64,000 nucleotides of DNA from Adiantum capillus-veneris (GCA_014529385.2 CM043948.1:81387760-81451759); one strand, 5' to 3'; positions 1 to 11,391 are shown, counted from the first letter of the stretch. The notes: a model not told the origin generated them from the sequence alone. A program made the numbers and translations.

Positions 1-27
1 TTTGTTTGCATGTATGTGTGTGTGTAT

Positions 28-69
<42 letters not shown>

Positions 70-244
70 CATTGTCTCTATGTGTGTGTGTGTGTATCAA
101 AGACAGAATCAACATACCATCATTCGCTCAGGTACTGGAGCGTTGCACGGAGGCCTTCCACATTTACATTATATTAATGAAGTGCAGCGAGCTCAATGAT
201 TTAGTGATGAGATTCTTGAAATTTATTGTGGATTTCATGTACGT

Positions 245-295
<51 letters not shown>

Positions 296-318
296 ACAAA
301 TTCACTATATTTGAAGGT
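1..318. repeat. Direct repeat copy A (~300 bp, SSR-containing)
   Basis: This segment has a TTTGTTTGCATGTATG start, a (GT)n(GA)n tract, a unique core (TCATTCGCTCAGGTACT through GAGCTCAATGATTTAGTGATG), a second (GT)n tract at 244-293 and a GGTTTTTGCATTAAACT end. It recurs in the same orientation at 803-1092. Copy A is probably cut by the window edge. Possible origins are a segmental duplication or the terminal repeats of a small TRIM-like element; no primer-binding site was found, so the origin stays open. Confidence 0.8.
244..293. repeat. (GT)n microsatellite
   Basis: This is an almost pure GT run of about 24 units inside repeat copy A. Copy B has only about eight units at the same place, so the tract length differs between the duplicates. 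Confidence 0.95.
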
Positions 319-532
319 TTTTGCATTAAACTCGATGTGAACATCAAGTGACCGCCAGCAACAAGTGATCCCCGTGTGAATCCCAATCGAGATATGATCA
401 CTTGTGATCCCACCTATTTAAAAGTGATCACTGTGTGGCCCCAACCATTCCAAAGGGATCTCTAGGTAAACACCATGTGATCCTCACCCCGTCATTTTTT
501 CTATATCACTTTACGTTCTCGCCTTCATTTCA

Positions 533-600
533 AGTGACACGCGATAGCTTAGTGGGAGAGTCATAGACTCTGATGTGGTAGGTGGTGGTTCAAATCGCGG
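533..600 (+). mobile_element. tRNA-derived SINE head
   Basis: An A-box-like GATAGCTTAGTGGGAGAGT is followed about 35 bp later by a B-box-like GTGGTTCAAATCGCGG. This is the spacing of an internal RNA polymerase III promoter of tRNA type. No complete acceptor stem is apparent, so it is better read as the head of a SINE than as a tRNA gene. The downstream AT-rich stretch to about 700 may be its body. Confidence 0.6.
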
Positions 601-802
601 AGGCTCAACTTGATCAAAATATTTTGATTCTTGAGAATAAACAAACGGTCCACATCTTTCCAAGAGCATGGACCGTTGATCCCACCTAACAAGGGGCTGT
701 CAAATAGTCACGAGGATTTGCAAGCTTGCATGGACCTTCCATGTCGTGAATGATCTCTGATCTTGGTGCTCAAAGCTTATGAGTTGTACACACATGCTCG
801 TG

Positions 803-1092
803 TTTTGTTTGCATGTATGTGTGTGTGTATGAGAGAGAGAGAGAGAGAGAGAGGGAGGGACCCATTGTCTCTATGTGTGTCTCTGTATCAAAGACAAACA
901 TACCATCATTCGCTCAGGTACTAGAGCGTTGCACGGAGGCCTTTCACATTTACATTACATTAATGAAGTGTAGCGAGCTCAATGATTTAGTGATGGGATT
1001 CTAGAAATTTATTGTGGATTTCATGTACGTATGGTGTGTGTGTGTGTGGGCAAATTCACTATAGTTGAAGGTTTTTGCATTAAACTTCTCTG
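803..1092. repeat. Direct repeat copy B
   Basis: This is the second copy of the segment at 1-318, with the same order of motifs: a TTTGTTTGCATGTATG start, (GA)n, GACCCATTGTCTCTATGTG, the CATCATTCGCTCAGGTACT core, GATTTCATGTACGTA, short (GT)n, and GGTTTTTGCATTAAACT. Only scattered substitutions and SSR length separate the copies. Confidence 0.8.
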
Positions 1093-1185
1093 CACTCTAT
1101 GGATTCTCTAAATTTTAATTTAGGCTCTTAGAACTTGGTAGTTTCTTTGAATTTTGGAGGTATTCTCACCTTTAATTTAAAATTT

Positions 1186-1236
1186 ATGGTTGAGTGCTCG
1201 ACCCCCGTGGCCCAGGTCATGGGTTTGAGTGTAGCC
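1186..1236 (+). mobile_element. Degenerate tRNA-like SINE head
   Basis: GGTTGAGTGCTCGACCCCCG resembles the D-arm half of a tRNA and GGTCATGGGTTTGAGTG resembles a B box (consensus GGTTCGANTCC). The outer part of the A box is lost. Its sequence is unrelated to the SINE head at 533-600, so it belongs to a different family. Confidence 0.4.
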
Positions 1237-1568
1237 AGGCGACCCTATGCACTCATAAGGACGTTTGCTTTGAACTTGCATGGGATTTGTGCGATTGGAA
1301 GCATCAATGTTTGTTTTGGAGCACGGGGACGTTCACTTTGTGAAGTGAAGTGAGTGCTGCTAAGACCAAAAAAAAAAAAGGGAAAATTTTCAAAAATATA
1401 TGGGTGGGATTATACTAAACCTAGGTTTTTTCCTCCAATTGTTATGGATGTCCTAACCTTCAAATTAAATCTTACGAGTATGTGGCCCATCCTATGGACG
1501 GAGGGAGAGGGAGAGAGATGATCCTTTTCTTGGCGCCCAATCCACTCTCTTTCTTTCTTTACCTTGGT

Positions 1569-1586
1569 CCCCCCCCCCCCCCCCCC
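1569..1586. repeat. Poly-C tract
   Basis: This is a homopolymer of about 18 C. The flanking bases from 1092 to 1900 hold no ORF with recognisable features. Confidence 0.9.
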
Positions 1587-1920
1587 AGTCCAAGACCTTT
1601 CCTTATTTCACGTGGCAGGGGTAAGGTGCATTAGATATAGTTGAGAAAATTTGTAGATGGAATATTTTCTCTATTATTCAATAGTCCATTATAATGGAGC
1701 TTGAAAAATTAGAGGACGGAGAGAGCCTCCAAGCATTGCCTTCTGGTTGAATTGCATGGCATGTTGTATCAATGCCAAAATTCTGATGTTGAGTCCCTAC
1801 TGGGTCATCCTCCTTTTCCTAGACACATTAAAGAGCCTTCAAAAATTGCATGAAGTGGTTCAAATTCTACGCAACTCCATTCTTTCCCAATGACATGCAA
1901 TAGTCATGATCGTGTGTTTG

Positions 1921-1932
1921 ACACACACACAC

Positions 1933-1984
<52 letters not shown>

Positions 1985-2215
1985 CCCAATAGACTGCACA
2001 AATCGAACCTTTTTCAACAACGAACAGACTATATAGCCAAAATTATGTGCTTGACAGCTTGCGTGTGTGTGTATACGCACGTTCACACTCACTTTGTGTA
2101 TGTGTGTGTGTGTCACCATCACTGTATGTGTCACACACACACACACACACAAAGAGAGAGAGAGAGAGAGAGAGCTCCCACTAGACAGAGAAAGAGAAAG
2201 AGAAAGAGTGAGGTG
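1921..2215. repeat. Compound (AC)/(GT)/(GA) microsatellites
   Basis: (AC)n, then (GT)n, then (GA)n lies at 1921-1983, and a second (GT)/(CA)/(GA) cluster at 2098-2212. The long open frames here on both strands consist only of dipeptide repeats and are not genes. Confidence 0.9.
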
Positions 2216-2435
2216 GGTCACTGGTGATCACACATAGGTATGATAGGCCAAGCGATGGTGCCACGATGTTCAACAATAGTAACTTGATTGTGAAGTGGTG
2301 ACGAACAGGAGACAAGCACTGCATGCTGCCATGGGAGCACTTGGTAGTAGCAGCTAGGTGCTCAAGGTAACAAGTGTACATGGGTTTTCTTCTTAAAGTG
2401 ATTCCAAGGACTACAATTCCACTCTCCTCACACAT

Positions 2436-2461
2436 GAGAGAGAGAGAGAGAGAGAGAGAGA
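2436..2461. repeat. (GA)n microsatellite
   Basis: This is a pure GA run between otherwise unremarkable bases. Nothing gene-like was seen between 2215 and 2700. Confidence 0.9.
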
Positions 2462-2719
2462 TAGAACTGCCATGCTTTTCTTCACCGCAGCAACGCGTGG
2501 GTCACATACTAGTTTAAGGTATGCCTCAATCATCCCTGAAAACATTGAAAATATGCATAACCCAACACTCCTCTAAGGATTCTTTTTAAAAGCCAAAAAA
2601 AAAAAAATTCTAAAAGATAGAGATCACTACCGCTTAAGGAAGAGTAGAACAGAACTATGAGGAAATATAAAGAGTCCAAAAGTAAGATTTTATAGGCATT
2701 TGGAGAAAAAAAAGTCGGC

Positions 2720-3160
2720 GGGGGGGGGGGGGGGGGGGGGGGGGGTGTTTACAAGAGGGAACGGAGGGGGTCCAAAAAAAAGGAGACTTTTTTTGTCAAA
2801 AGAGAAGAGGAGGCGGTGCAAGGAAAAGGTGGGGAGATGGGGGGGAAGGGGGGGCGTTTTTGGTATACGTAGGGGGGTGCTCAAAAGGGGGCAACGGGCC
2901 AGCAGGGTAGGGCAGGCATAGGGAAGAAGGAGGCAGCTAGATGCGAGGGGACAGCTAGGCACGAGGGATCGCGGGGGGAGGGGCGGCAGGGGGCGCGAGG
3001 GTAGGGTGGGAGGGGACACAAGAGCAGCTGAGGCAAGGGGACAGCGGGGGGGGGGAGGGGAGCAGGACAGCAGGGGACAAGGGGCACGAGGAGGCGGGGG
3101 CAGCTGGGCGCGAGGGGGATAGGGGTGGGGATGGGTGGGGGCGCGAGGAGCAGACGCAAC
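2720..3160. repeat. Poly-G tract and strongly G-rich low-complexity region
   Basis: A run of 26 G at 2720-2745 is followed by about 400 bp in which the plus strand is dominated by G in runs of 3-9, with A, C and few T. The proline/serine-rich open frames on the minus strand result from this composition. The tract could form G-quadruplexes on the plus strand. Confidence 0.9.
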
Positions 3161-3387
3161 TGCAGTCACGCGACAGTCCACATGGACTGCGGGGAAAGAC
3201 CAAGGTTTATTTTCTTAAGAACATATTTCAAAAGTTTGGCATATCTTAAAAAACAACCAGCAACGTGTTTACTAATATGCTTGTCTTCTGTTGCAGCATA
3301 CAGGATCTCCTCACTATTGCAACATGTGAGATGAAAGAGGAAGACATAGAAGCACAAATTCTTTTTTGACAGTGCATAAGTGAAGTT

Positions 3388-3756
3388 ATGAAGGATCATG
3401 GATGTGAGAGAGCGGATTTCGATGGATTTATAGCAGACGAAGCTCAAGCCAACTCGAATGCAGTTCGCACAATGCTCAATGGTGGCAAAGACAATGTTCT
3501 ACAACATCGAGAGCGATCTTGCCTTTTTCATTGGAAACAAAGCATGTTGGCTCACAACACAAAGTACATTGTCTCTTTATCTCAAAAAACCCACAAAGAC
3601 ATGTATATGTATCGTCACGATACTTGCATGAATCGCCTCAATGCAAGTTGTCTTTTCTCAGCTACGATTAGCTTCCACAAACCATCGACTATCGTGGAAT
3701 GTGACTTTGAACCTTTCTCTTTGCTACCTATGGGAGCAAGATCTTGGCGGGAGATT

Positions 3757-3803
<47 letters not shown>

Positions 3804-3879
3804 CGGTGAGAGCACTACTGGTCAACCTCTCTTTGTCTCTTTGCTCTCTCCATCTCTTTCTCACTCCAATAGTGCTTGA
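3388..3879 (+). CDS. Possible MULE-like transposase fragment
   Basis: This 163-residue open frame has a non-repetitive first two thirds containing DFDGFIADEAQANSNAVR and RERSCLFHWKQSM. That pattern (acidic DEAQ box, then a C-L-F-H-W core) resembles the catalytic-domain region of some plant MULE-type transposases, but this is recognition from memory of a loose pattern. The last third runs into a (CT)n tract and is unlikely to be coding. No neighbouring terminal repeats or zinc-finger segment were found. It may be a pseudogenised fragment. Confidence 0.3.
3764..3801. repeat. (CT)n microsatellite
   Basis: This CT run lies inside the 3' end of the open frame at 3388-3879. Confidence 0.9.
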
Positions 3880-3953
3880 AAAACAACCTAGGTTAAGTGT
3901 AATTCAACGTACAAAATTTGACATTTATCTTGCTAAATTTTAAATTTAAAAGA

Positions 3954-4190
3954 GAGAAAACCTACAAAATTTAGAGAAGTTTAGGGTAAAAGACTTTCAA
4001 TATAGTCAATTTAACTATTGACTTGCTCCTTTCATGCTTGTGCTAATCACCTTGATGTTGCCTCTAAATTAATCTAAGTTTCAACATGAGAAAACATACA
4101 AAATACAAAGAAATTTAGTGTAAAAACCTTAGATATAGGCAGTTTAACTATTTGCCCCGATGCTTGTTCTAATCACTCTGATGGGAGTCA
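3954..4190. repeat. Tandem duplication, ~130-bp unit
   Basis: Two diverged units begin with GAGAAAACCTACAAAAT (3954) and GAGAAAACATACAAAAT (about 4087). Both continue through a GTAAAA..CTT..ATAT..CAGTTTAACTATT block and a CTAATCAC..TGATG block. Confidence 0.6.
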
Positions 4191-4309
4191 TCCCTTCTCA
4201 TGTAAAAACCTTTCAGTATAGTAAATTACCGATAAAATTTCTTATATGCAGGTTTTTGAAGTTTTTGGAAAAAATGATTCCGAGCTCTCGCTCCCTCTTT
4301 CTCTCTTGT

Positions 4310-4797
4310 GTAAAAACCTTCAGAAAATTACCAAAATACCCCTCTATTTTGTGGAAATTTCTAGAATACCTCTCAAGTTTCAAAATCCCCTAAATACCCT
4401 TATATCTATTTTGGTTAGATTGCTCAAGATTTTCTAATATTTATTCCTTTTTGACAATTTAGCTCTGTTTTATAGTGCTTAGCAGATAATTTGTCACAAA
4501 TTACCTCATTAAAAAAAGCAAGTAGGTCTGTACCCATGTCTAAAAATCATGAAGCAATTAATCTCCAAAGAATACATAATCAACTCAAATTCTAGTTCTA
4601 GCATCTTGTATTGATAGACAATCAGTCTTCTTATGAAAAGCTACACATTTTTTAATCTTTGGAGAAATTTAATCTCACAACCACGAGAAATTTGGAGAAT
4701 TTGAAGGGCATTTTGGGAATTTATTGAAAAATATTGGGGTATTTTGGGAATTTTCACAAATTAGAGAGGTATTTTGGTAATTTTCCCAAAAACCTTT
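4310..4797. repeat. Imperfect inverted repeat (foldback), arms ~90 bp
   Basis: The left arm (4310-4400, with AGAAAATTACCAAAATACC) is matched by the reverse complement of 4700-4797, which contains GAGGTATTTTGGTAATTTTC. The arms are about 75-80% alike by eye, with a ~300-bp loop. This is compatible with an old MITE, but no clear target duplication was found. Confidence 0.5.
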
Positions 4798-4817
4798 CAA
4801 TTTATAGTCAATTTTTC

Positions 4818-4819
<2 letters not shown>

Positions 4820-4859
<40 letters not shown>

Positions 4860-4932
4860 GCGCGTGCGTCTCCCCCTCTCTGTTTTTTGTGTGCGAGCAG
4901 CGCGATTGATCCCCGTCTTTCTATCTCCATGC

Positions 4933-4973
<41 letters not shown>

Positions 4974-5067
4974 AGACATAGTGCACACTGCACAGACTCA
5001 CACAAATACATAAAGTGTACACATAACTAACTTGAATGATGCCAACCTCCAGGATTTTAGGGCCCAA

Positions 5068-5111
<44 letters not shown>

Positions 5112-5236
5112 ACACACACAGACACACACACACATACACAGTTGAATCTCGACTCTCCACTGTCCAAGACTCCAGGCGTCACTCGAGGCTTGACTCCGCT
5201 TGAGCATATGCGTGCGCACTGAGTGTACTACCAATC

Positions 5237-5287
<51 letters not shown>

Positions 5288-5345
5288 TAGGGCCTAGGAT
5301 GTGCACCATTGAGCTGCAAGCGTGAAGACTGCAATGATAGTCGTA

Positions 5346-5381
<36 letters not shown>

Positions 5382-5385
5382 AAAA
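4820..5385. repeat. Cluster of five (CT)n microsatellites
   Basis: CT runs lie near 4820-4855, 4933-4971, 5070-5110, 5239-5282 and 5347-5380, separated by 60-130-bp unique spacers, some with short (AC)n. The minus-strand frames of arginine/glutamate repeats come from these tracts. Confidence 0.9.
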
Positions 5386-5633
5386 AAAAAAAACCCTAGA
5401 GGAGAAGCATGAAAGGTTGTTCATCTCCTAGGGTGTGTGTGTGTGGGTGTGTGTCTCTGTTTCAAAAAAATAGTGATATGGAAGTCGTTTCATCTTTTGA
5501 AAGTGTGGAGTCTTAGTTGTAGGATCTACCTTTCAACGTTCCATTCACCTTCTTGAGTTTTGTCATCACTTGTCTTTGCTTTATGTCTAGAAAAAGAAAC
5601 ATATTCTTTTTTTATTTTTTTATTTTTTGCAAA

Positions 5634-5755
5634 ACTCACAATTGTGAGTGAATTATATTGCTCATATTGCTCATCCCAAAAAATTACAAGGTCTTACCAT
5701 GCTCATGTTGAGCCATGACATCATCCAAGGATCATAATTACAACCGCTATCAACA
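5634..5755 (-). mobile_element. LINE-type 3' tail (minus strand)
   Basis: The palindrome ACTCACAATTGTGAGT (5634-5649) is followed on + by GAATTATATTG, AAAATTACAAGGTCTTACC and CATGCTCATGTTGAGCC. Read on the minus strand this is the terminal part of a LINE 3' UTR ending in the palindrome and an A-rich tail (the T-rich run at 5605-5630 on +). The same module terminates the recognisable LINE at 14648-15395, which gives the identification. No coding part remains here. Confidence 0.6.
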
Positions 5756-6215
5756 AAAAAGAAACATATTCTCAAAATATAGTCTTTTTAAGTGATCTTT
5801 GTAGATCAGCTTGCTTCTTTCGTTTTGGAAATGCTTTTATCAATCTAGAATTTTACGTCACTATATAGTGAGATTGTGACGTTGATGATGGTACTAGGTG
5901 GTGGGTGGCCCCCTTTTCAGCCAGATTACAAAATGTTATGTATGTTTGGTACCCATGACACATTTGTCACATAAGGGCAAATTTTAAACAAGCACCATGC
6001 ATTTTGTATATGCACTATGTAGATAGTGAATTTATTTTTCTAAAAAGCCATTTGGAAAGTCTTTTAAAGGACTCATTTACATTATAAAAAAAACTTGGCT
6101 TTTTCAAGAAATGATAAAAAAAGCACTAGAGTTCGTACATACATTCTTCGTGGTTTCGGGGTCAAAGTGTAATATAGAAAAGTCGAGATTAATCTCTCTT
6201 ATGAAAAACGACTCA
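5756..6215. other. No recognisable feature
   Basis: This AT-rich sequence has only short broken frames. No repeats or RNA genes were recognised. Confidence 0.5.
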
Positions 6216-6216
6216 T

Positions 6217-7080
6217 TTGGCCCATCAGATTGGTCGGGGGAGATTGTATCTAAAGGAAGGATATTTTGACATCTGGGTGCACCCTTGGGGGTGGACATCA
6301 CTCACACTAAAGGTTCCAATGGGTCCTAAAGAAGATCTAGAAGAAAATCGAGAAGTGGGAGTTTATGTTGCTTTCCTTTCCGAGTTGGATAAAAGTGATC
6401 AACTCATTTATGCTGTCTTATATTGCCTTCACCAGCCCTCTCCTCAAAATTGCTAAGTGTAATTGGAAGGAGTTTTTGAAACCTGTGAAAAGATTCTTAT
6501 GGAAGAACGGCACTAAAGCCTCGTCACCATGATAGTGGGCAAAGTGGAAAATTATAGCTCGTCTAGTTACCCAAGGTGGCCTCGGAATCCTCAACCCTGC
6601 TGTCCACGTTGAGGCTCTCTGTGCCAAGTTTGTGGTCTCATAGCTAAACAAGAACATGCGTGGGCTATCATGACAAAGGACATGATTAAAAAGTCAAAGC
6701 TTTGGTGAAGGTGGTCAATGGAAAGGGGTTGAGATGCACGACAAACTATTAGCCCCAGGGTGGTCCAGTCTAAAAATGGGTGGCACAACGGGGGAGATGG
6801 TGCGAAAGTGCAATAGAGCGACACTTTTAGAACTCCACCTTGCATTGTTCCCTTTGGTTGAAAAAACAGTTGAGGTTAGCGTGAACTCTTACTGGAGGGA
6901 AATTGCTAGAAGACTAAATAGTGATGTAATTTCAGTACCTCAAGGCTCCGTATGAGCTTGAGGCTAGTCTATAATTTTTTCTGACATTCTCTTTTAGCAA
7001 AACTCACAATTGTGTCTATGACATTACAATCATTCATAATTGTGAGTTTTGTCAAAAATAAGTTTAAAAAAAACAAATGA
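6217..7080 (+). pseudogene. 5'-truncated LINE reverse transcriptase C-terminus and 3' end
   Basis: Broken plus-strand frames encode the C-terminal connection segment of a plant L1-type reverse transcriptase. Around 6440-6640 the frame reads VKRFLWKNG and then QGGLGILNP with AKF downstream, the usual GGLGI box. There are in-frame stops (about 6528-6533 and 6642) and a frame change. Further open sequence to 6955 probably belongs to the same body. The 3' end is marked by CATAATTGTGAGTTTTG at about 7037, followed by an A-rich tail, matching the LINE tail module seen elsewhere on the minus strand. It is dead and lacks endonuclease and polymerase domains. Confidence 0.6.
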
Positions 7081-9480
7081 GACTTTAAATGAAAAGACCC
7101 ATTTTCTAGCATGCCAAAAATGTTATAAGAAGAAGAAAAATTGGCATCAAATCCTATCGCAGATCAGAATCCAGATAGTCTAAAGCCCTACTACTTCACT
7201 GAGGCTTGTTTTAGAGAGAAAAAATAAATCATTTCTTAATCATTACCAAGTACATGGAAAATGCTAGTATTTATTGCCTAATAAAATATACAAAGAAACC
7301 ATCAAATACAAGGACCTTCAACGAGGAAAATCTTGTGAAAGGACCATAGTGTCAAAAGGGAACTTGTTCAAATGGTGTAAAGTGGCAATCTACGTAATGT
7401 TGGCAGCAGTATAATCAAGACAATGAACAAAAACATAATCAATTCCTGCAAAGAGTTCTTGGACTTTACGCAATTTTTGACTTGTCACAAAGTAGAAGTT
7501 GAATATTGTCCATGACCCACATAGCTTGAGTGACATTTTTTAGTCCTTAAGTGCAAGGATAGAACTTAACACATAATGCATTTTGATTGGACAAAGAAAT
7601 GTAGTTAATATTCATTTCTTGTTTCTATGTTGTATTTCTTTTTTTAAGAAGGTATTCAAAAAAAAGATATGTGTGTGTGCGCTCTTTTAAAAGATTTGCC
7701 TATCAAGGGAGTTCACCACTCATAATTTTGAAAAATCATTTGAAGGCCATCAATTTCTCAAAATGAGATATGGGCATGCAAAGTGATACAGTTACTTTTC
7801 ATAAACTTAAGGTCAGCATGTATCTCTTCTTCTCTCGGGGGGTTCACCATTTAGTACCTCTTATATAACGTACGTTCGTAAATTATTAAAAAAATCTCTC
7901 GTTTGACATGTCTTAATGAATAAAATGATCTCTCATTTTAAAAAAATTTAAAAATAGATTATAAAAACTTTTTATTTTAATGTATTTCCATTAAATTGCC
8001 TTAAAATTTTTCATTTTGAAACCTCTCTTATTGAACTCACCTTGCACATTATCATGATTACATAATGTATGCACACACAACCCCCCTTCCCCGCCTCGAC
8101 CTCGAGTTTCTTCCAAAGCCCTTTCCGGAGAGCTCAAATGGGTTAGCTTCATTGTTAATGCCATGGGTGGATTTGATCCCTCCTCTTGGATGTCATCAAA
8201 AGATTAGCGTACTATTGTTGGACATGGATGGTTATCATGAGGACGCATTCATGTTTACACTTTTAAGGTCCACTCAAAGAAGTGGATCCCTTAAGAAATA
8301 AGAAGCTAATACTTGTGAACTAACTAGATTGTGCTATCATTGCACAACAAAAAAGATTTCACTCAATTGTGATAGCTCAACTGGCCAATATGTGCATGCA
8401 AATTTTTGTTTGCATATTGGTGAGGTAGCTATTGATGATGTTTAACCTTCAAGTGCTAAGTTTGTAATAGGCACATTGCCGACCTATAAAGGAAATGCTT
8501 CTCATGCGCAAATATGAACACTAATACACATTCACATGGTCCTAAGGTTCGGTTTAGACGTTGTGGCGGAAATGCTTTTCACAGGGGTGTCTAAGTTGGG
8601 TGGCAAAATCCCATTTGCTGCAGCAACAGGTATCATCTTCCTTCGGGCCCGCCATTTTTCTTCCGGCACCCCCCCTCGAAAGAGCTGCTGGCCTCTCTCC
8701 ACCTCTCTCTATTTTTCGCTCTTCTTCCTCCAACACCATTCAGACGAGGAGACGGTAGACCTGCAGAAAGCCTTTCTTCCTCCAGCCTCGTCTGAACCCA
8801 GTCTAAGTGAGTTAGGACAATGGCAAGGCTTGTGATTCATGTCCTAGAGTCTTGTTCCCTCTTGTGAAGAAAGAGACACCTTTGTTTTGCTTGGCGTGTT
8901 TGAATTCTTGGTGCCCTTGCCCTTGAGCATTGGATTCATTTCTCCTCTTGGAGTGAATTATGCAAGCAAATAGACACATCAAGATTCTTCCACTATCATC
9001 ACACTCTTCTATCACCTTGACCATGAGGGATGCCCCTTGCATATATCTTGCTTAATGGTGTGCTACTCTTCTATGCCTCATTGCTGTTAAACCGCTAGAG
9101 CAAGCCCACCTAGATCTCACAGAATAAAATTTGGGCCCTACAAACACATAGTGGTGACCAATTATAAAAAGCAATTATGCATGGGCACAAGTATATTTCA
9201 CCAATCTTCCTTTTATAACAATCAATGAATGGAACATGTTTTCATCATCCTACCCACGGATTACTTAACATTAGTATTTTGTACAGGGCAGCAACCCCTA
9301 CCTATGCAAATCTATTCAAATGTTAGCGGCAAGTTTTTGCTCCCCCTCTCATGATGTTGTATAAAACTTGCTAATAATGATATGTAAACCACATTGGGAA
9401 TTAGTACAACAGCATATTCCAAATGTGTCCTTGACAAAATAATGATTAGGTCACATATTTGTCTCTCTTAGAGGAGAAGT
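7081..9480. other. No recognisable gene
   Basis: About 2.4 kb is AT-rich with short open frames of no recognisable family. The stretch 8530-8840 is more GC-rich and has the longest frame (99 residues, 8536-8835, +), but its residues show no domain and the opposite strand is also open. No tandem repeats, tRNA or element ends were seen. Confidence 0.5.
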
Positions 9481-9524
9481 CCATAAAGCTAGGTGAATTT
9501 TTTTATTTTTATTTTGCAAACCTC

Positions 9525-10480
9525 ACAAATTGTGAGTGAGATATATACATTAAAAACAAAAAATTTACAGATACAGCCACGCTTAGGCCGAGCCATGGCA
9601 CCAATTCTACCACAACCAGACATCATATCCAAACAAAAAGCAAGCCAATTAGGGGAGGCCATCCTCGATTATCCAAATCAAAATCTTTACCACATAAAGC
9701 GGAGAGGGCGGGGCCTGAGTCCCCATCAACAAGAGCCTTCTTGAGGTGCCACTAATGAGAGACCTATGCCACTGGTCCCCTCATTGCCCCGACAAGAACT
9801 GCACTAGATGCAAACCACGAACAAGTCAGCCAACAAACGAGCCAGCAAGACACCATATTCCCAAAGATAACACAAGTGAGTTGTGCCTTGGAGCCACCAC
9901 CCGAGAGGGACTATCACTCCCCCCGAGGATGCCCGAAACACATCCCAAGGACGTCAGCACGAAGCTCAAGAAGCTATGAGAAGTCGGAATACCACCAGCA
10001 TGAGCCGCATCATATTACATAACTGCCAGAACCGAAACCCAACAGGCTTTATGAGGGGAGCCGAACCCCAAATTAAGAACACCACAGACCAAAGGAAAGG
10101 GGGGCCAAGCCCCATCGACAATGCAAGTCGTTGCCGCCAGCAACAGAAGATATGTCACAACCGCAAGGAATGCCGAGCATCGGTCTTCAAGATCCCCTCA
10201 GAAGAGGGATGGGAGGAAGACCTCCCAAAGCCAAAAAAATGAAGGGAGGTAGGGAGGGCAGGACAAGCATGAAGCAAACACAACCGAGCCCAGCCCCCCC
10301 CCCCCCCCCGAGGCACACCCCGCGTCTCACCCAACACGACAACTCTAGATTGGCCCTGCATAGCGTTGTCGACACGCAAAATCCTACCCGTTCGATAGCA
10401 AGCCTTTGAGCCTCCCACTTTGCTATACTCATAGGTTGGGAAAAACTCTAGATCTCAAGAGGCCCTCCTCGCCAAATCAA
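9525..10480 (-). mobile_element. Diverged LINE-type 3' tail and probable 3' UTR
   Basis: CTCACAAATTGTGAG (9525-9539) precedes ACAAAAAATTTACAG and a CTTAGGCCGAGCCATGGCA block. This is the order of the minus-strand LINE 3' module at 5634 and 14648. The following ~900 bp is C-rich on + and open in several frames without any domain, so it is probably 3' UTR or unrelated filler. A 16-C run lies at 10294-10309. The right limit is uncertain. Confidence 0.4.
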
Positions 10481-10780
10481 GTTTAACACACTTTTTTCCC
10501 CTTATGGACATAGTGAAAAGCCATAATGGCAGGACGAGAGCTAGTGTGTGTGTATGATTCACTACGCAATGCCTCTCTTTAGAGAAAAAGTCAACTATTT
10601 TTGTGGGTGACCTACATATACATTACAAGTTTCTTAGTCATTGGCCATCTTACAGGTAATATGAAGAAAAAAAAGACAATGTGCCACATGGCACTGATCG
10701 AAAGATTTATCCAACGGTTCATGATTGCTCTCCAAAGAGTTTTTTTTATGTTACTAAGACCTGTGCTTAATACAATCCAC

Positions 10781-11257
10781 TCACAATATTGTGAGCCCAA
10801 GCGCCCCCTCGAGACTAAGTGGCACGGGCATGGGAGGGTGGCATCTACGATAGGAGCATTGTGGATCGTAAATCCCAATAGCGACGTCGAAAGTAAATTA
10901 AGATACCTTATATTATTTTTTATAATAAAAAGTAATCTAGGGTACTCTGATTTACTTCCGGCGTCCGCCTCTAATTTACATGTTTTAAGTAGATTAAGGC
11001 CCTCACGTTTCACAACGCATGCATGACGTAGTGGTTAAGGTAGACGCCTTTCATGCGTGACATCCCGGGTTCAAATCCGACGCTCCAAAATGGGGATATC
11101 CTAGATTACTTCTGAAATGCGGGTACCCTAAATTACTTTTTATCATAGATTACAAAAGTAATCTAAAATACCCGCATTTGAGATCTACGGCCCATAATGC
11201 CCTCGTCGTAGATCCCACCCTCCCATGCCCGTGCCACTTAGTCTTGAGGCAAGCCCA
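10781..11257. mobile_element. Foldback element with tRNA-like core
   Basis: The left arm at about 10797-10885 contains GACTAAGTGGCACGGGCATG. The right arm at 11170-11257 has the reverse complement, containing CATGCCCGTGCCACTTAGTC, over about 80 bp with ~85% identity by eye. Next to the left arm is the palindrome CTCACAATATTGTGAG. The interior has AGTAATCTAGGGTAC-type blocks repeated in both orientations and a tRNA-like module at 11019-11083. It is a MITE or composite SINE with inverted ends; no coding capacity. Confidence 0.6.
11019..11083 (+). mobile_element. tRNA-derived SINE head inside the foldback
   Basis: The A box ATGACGTAGTGGTTAAGG and the B box CCGGGTTCAAATCCGACG are 40 bp apart, close to a functional tRNA promoter. 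A full acceptor stem is not evident. It lies in the loop of the inverted repeat, which suggests the foldback formed from, or captured, a SINE. Confidence 0.6.
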
Positions 11258-11391
11258 TGCCCCCTCCCCCACCAAAAAAAACAAAAAAAAACCACAAAGA
11301 AAAAACCTTATATGGGCAAAAGAAGAAATTTTACATAGACTAAAATTATACCAACACAACTGAAATGCTGAAGACTTAGTAGCACTCTGAG

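Noticed and set aside
1904-2435. Open frames of 84-105 residues on both strands
   Set aside because: They consist of dipeptide repeats from (GT)n and (GA)n tracts and have no unique sequence.
2690-3203. Proline/serine-rich ORF of 163 residues on the minus strand
   Set aside because: It is produced by the G-rich low-complexity tract; overlapping frames on the same strand are equally open.
9493-10432. Overlapping open frames up to 119 residues
   Set aside because: Compositional openness in a C-rich region next to a LINE tail; no domain, and all frames are similarly open.
11019-11083. Functional tRNA gene
   Set aside because: A and B boxes are present but a paired acceptor stem and normal anticodon arm were not found; it lies within a repeat.
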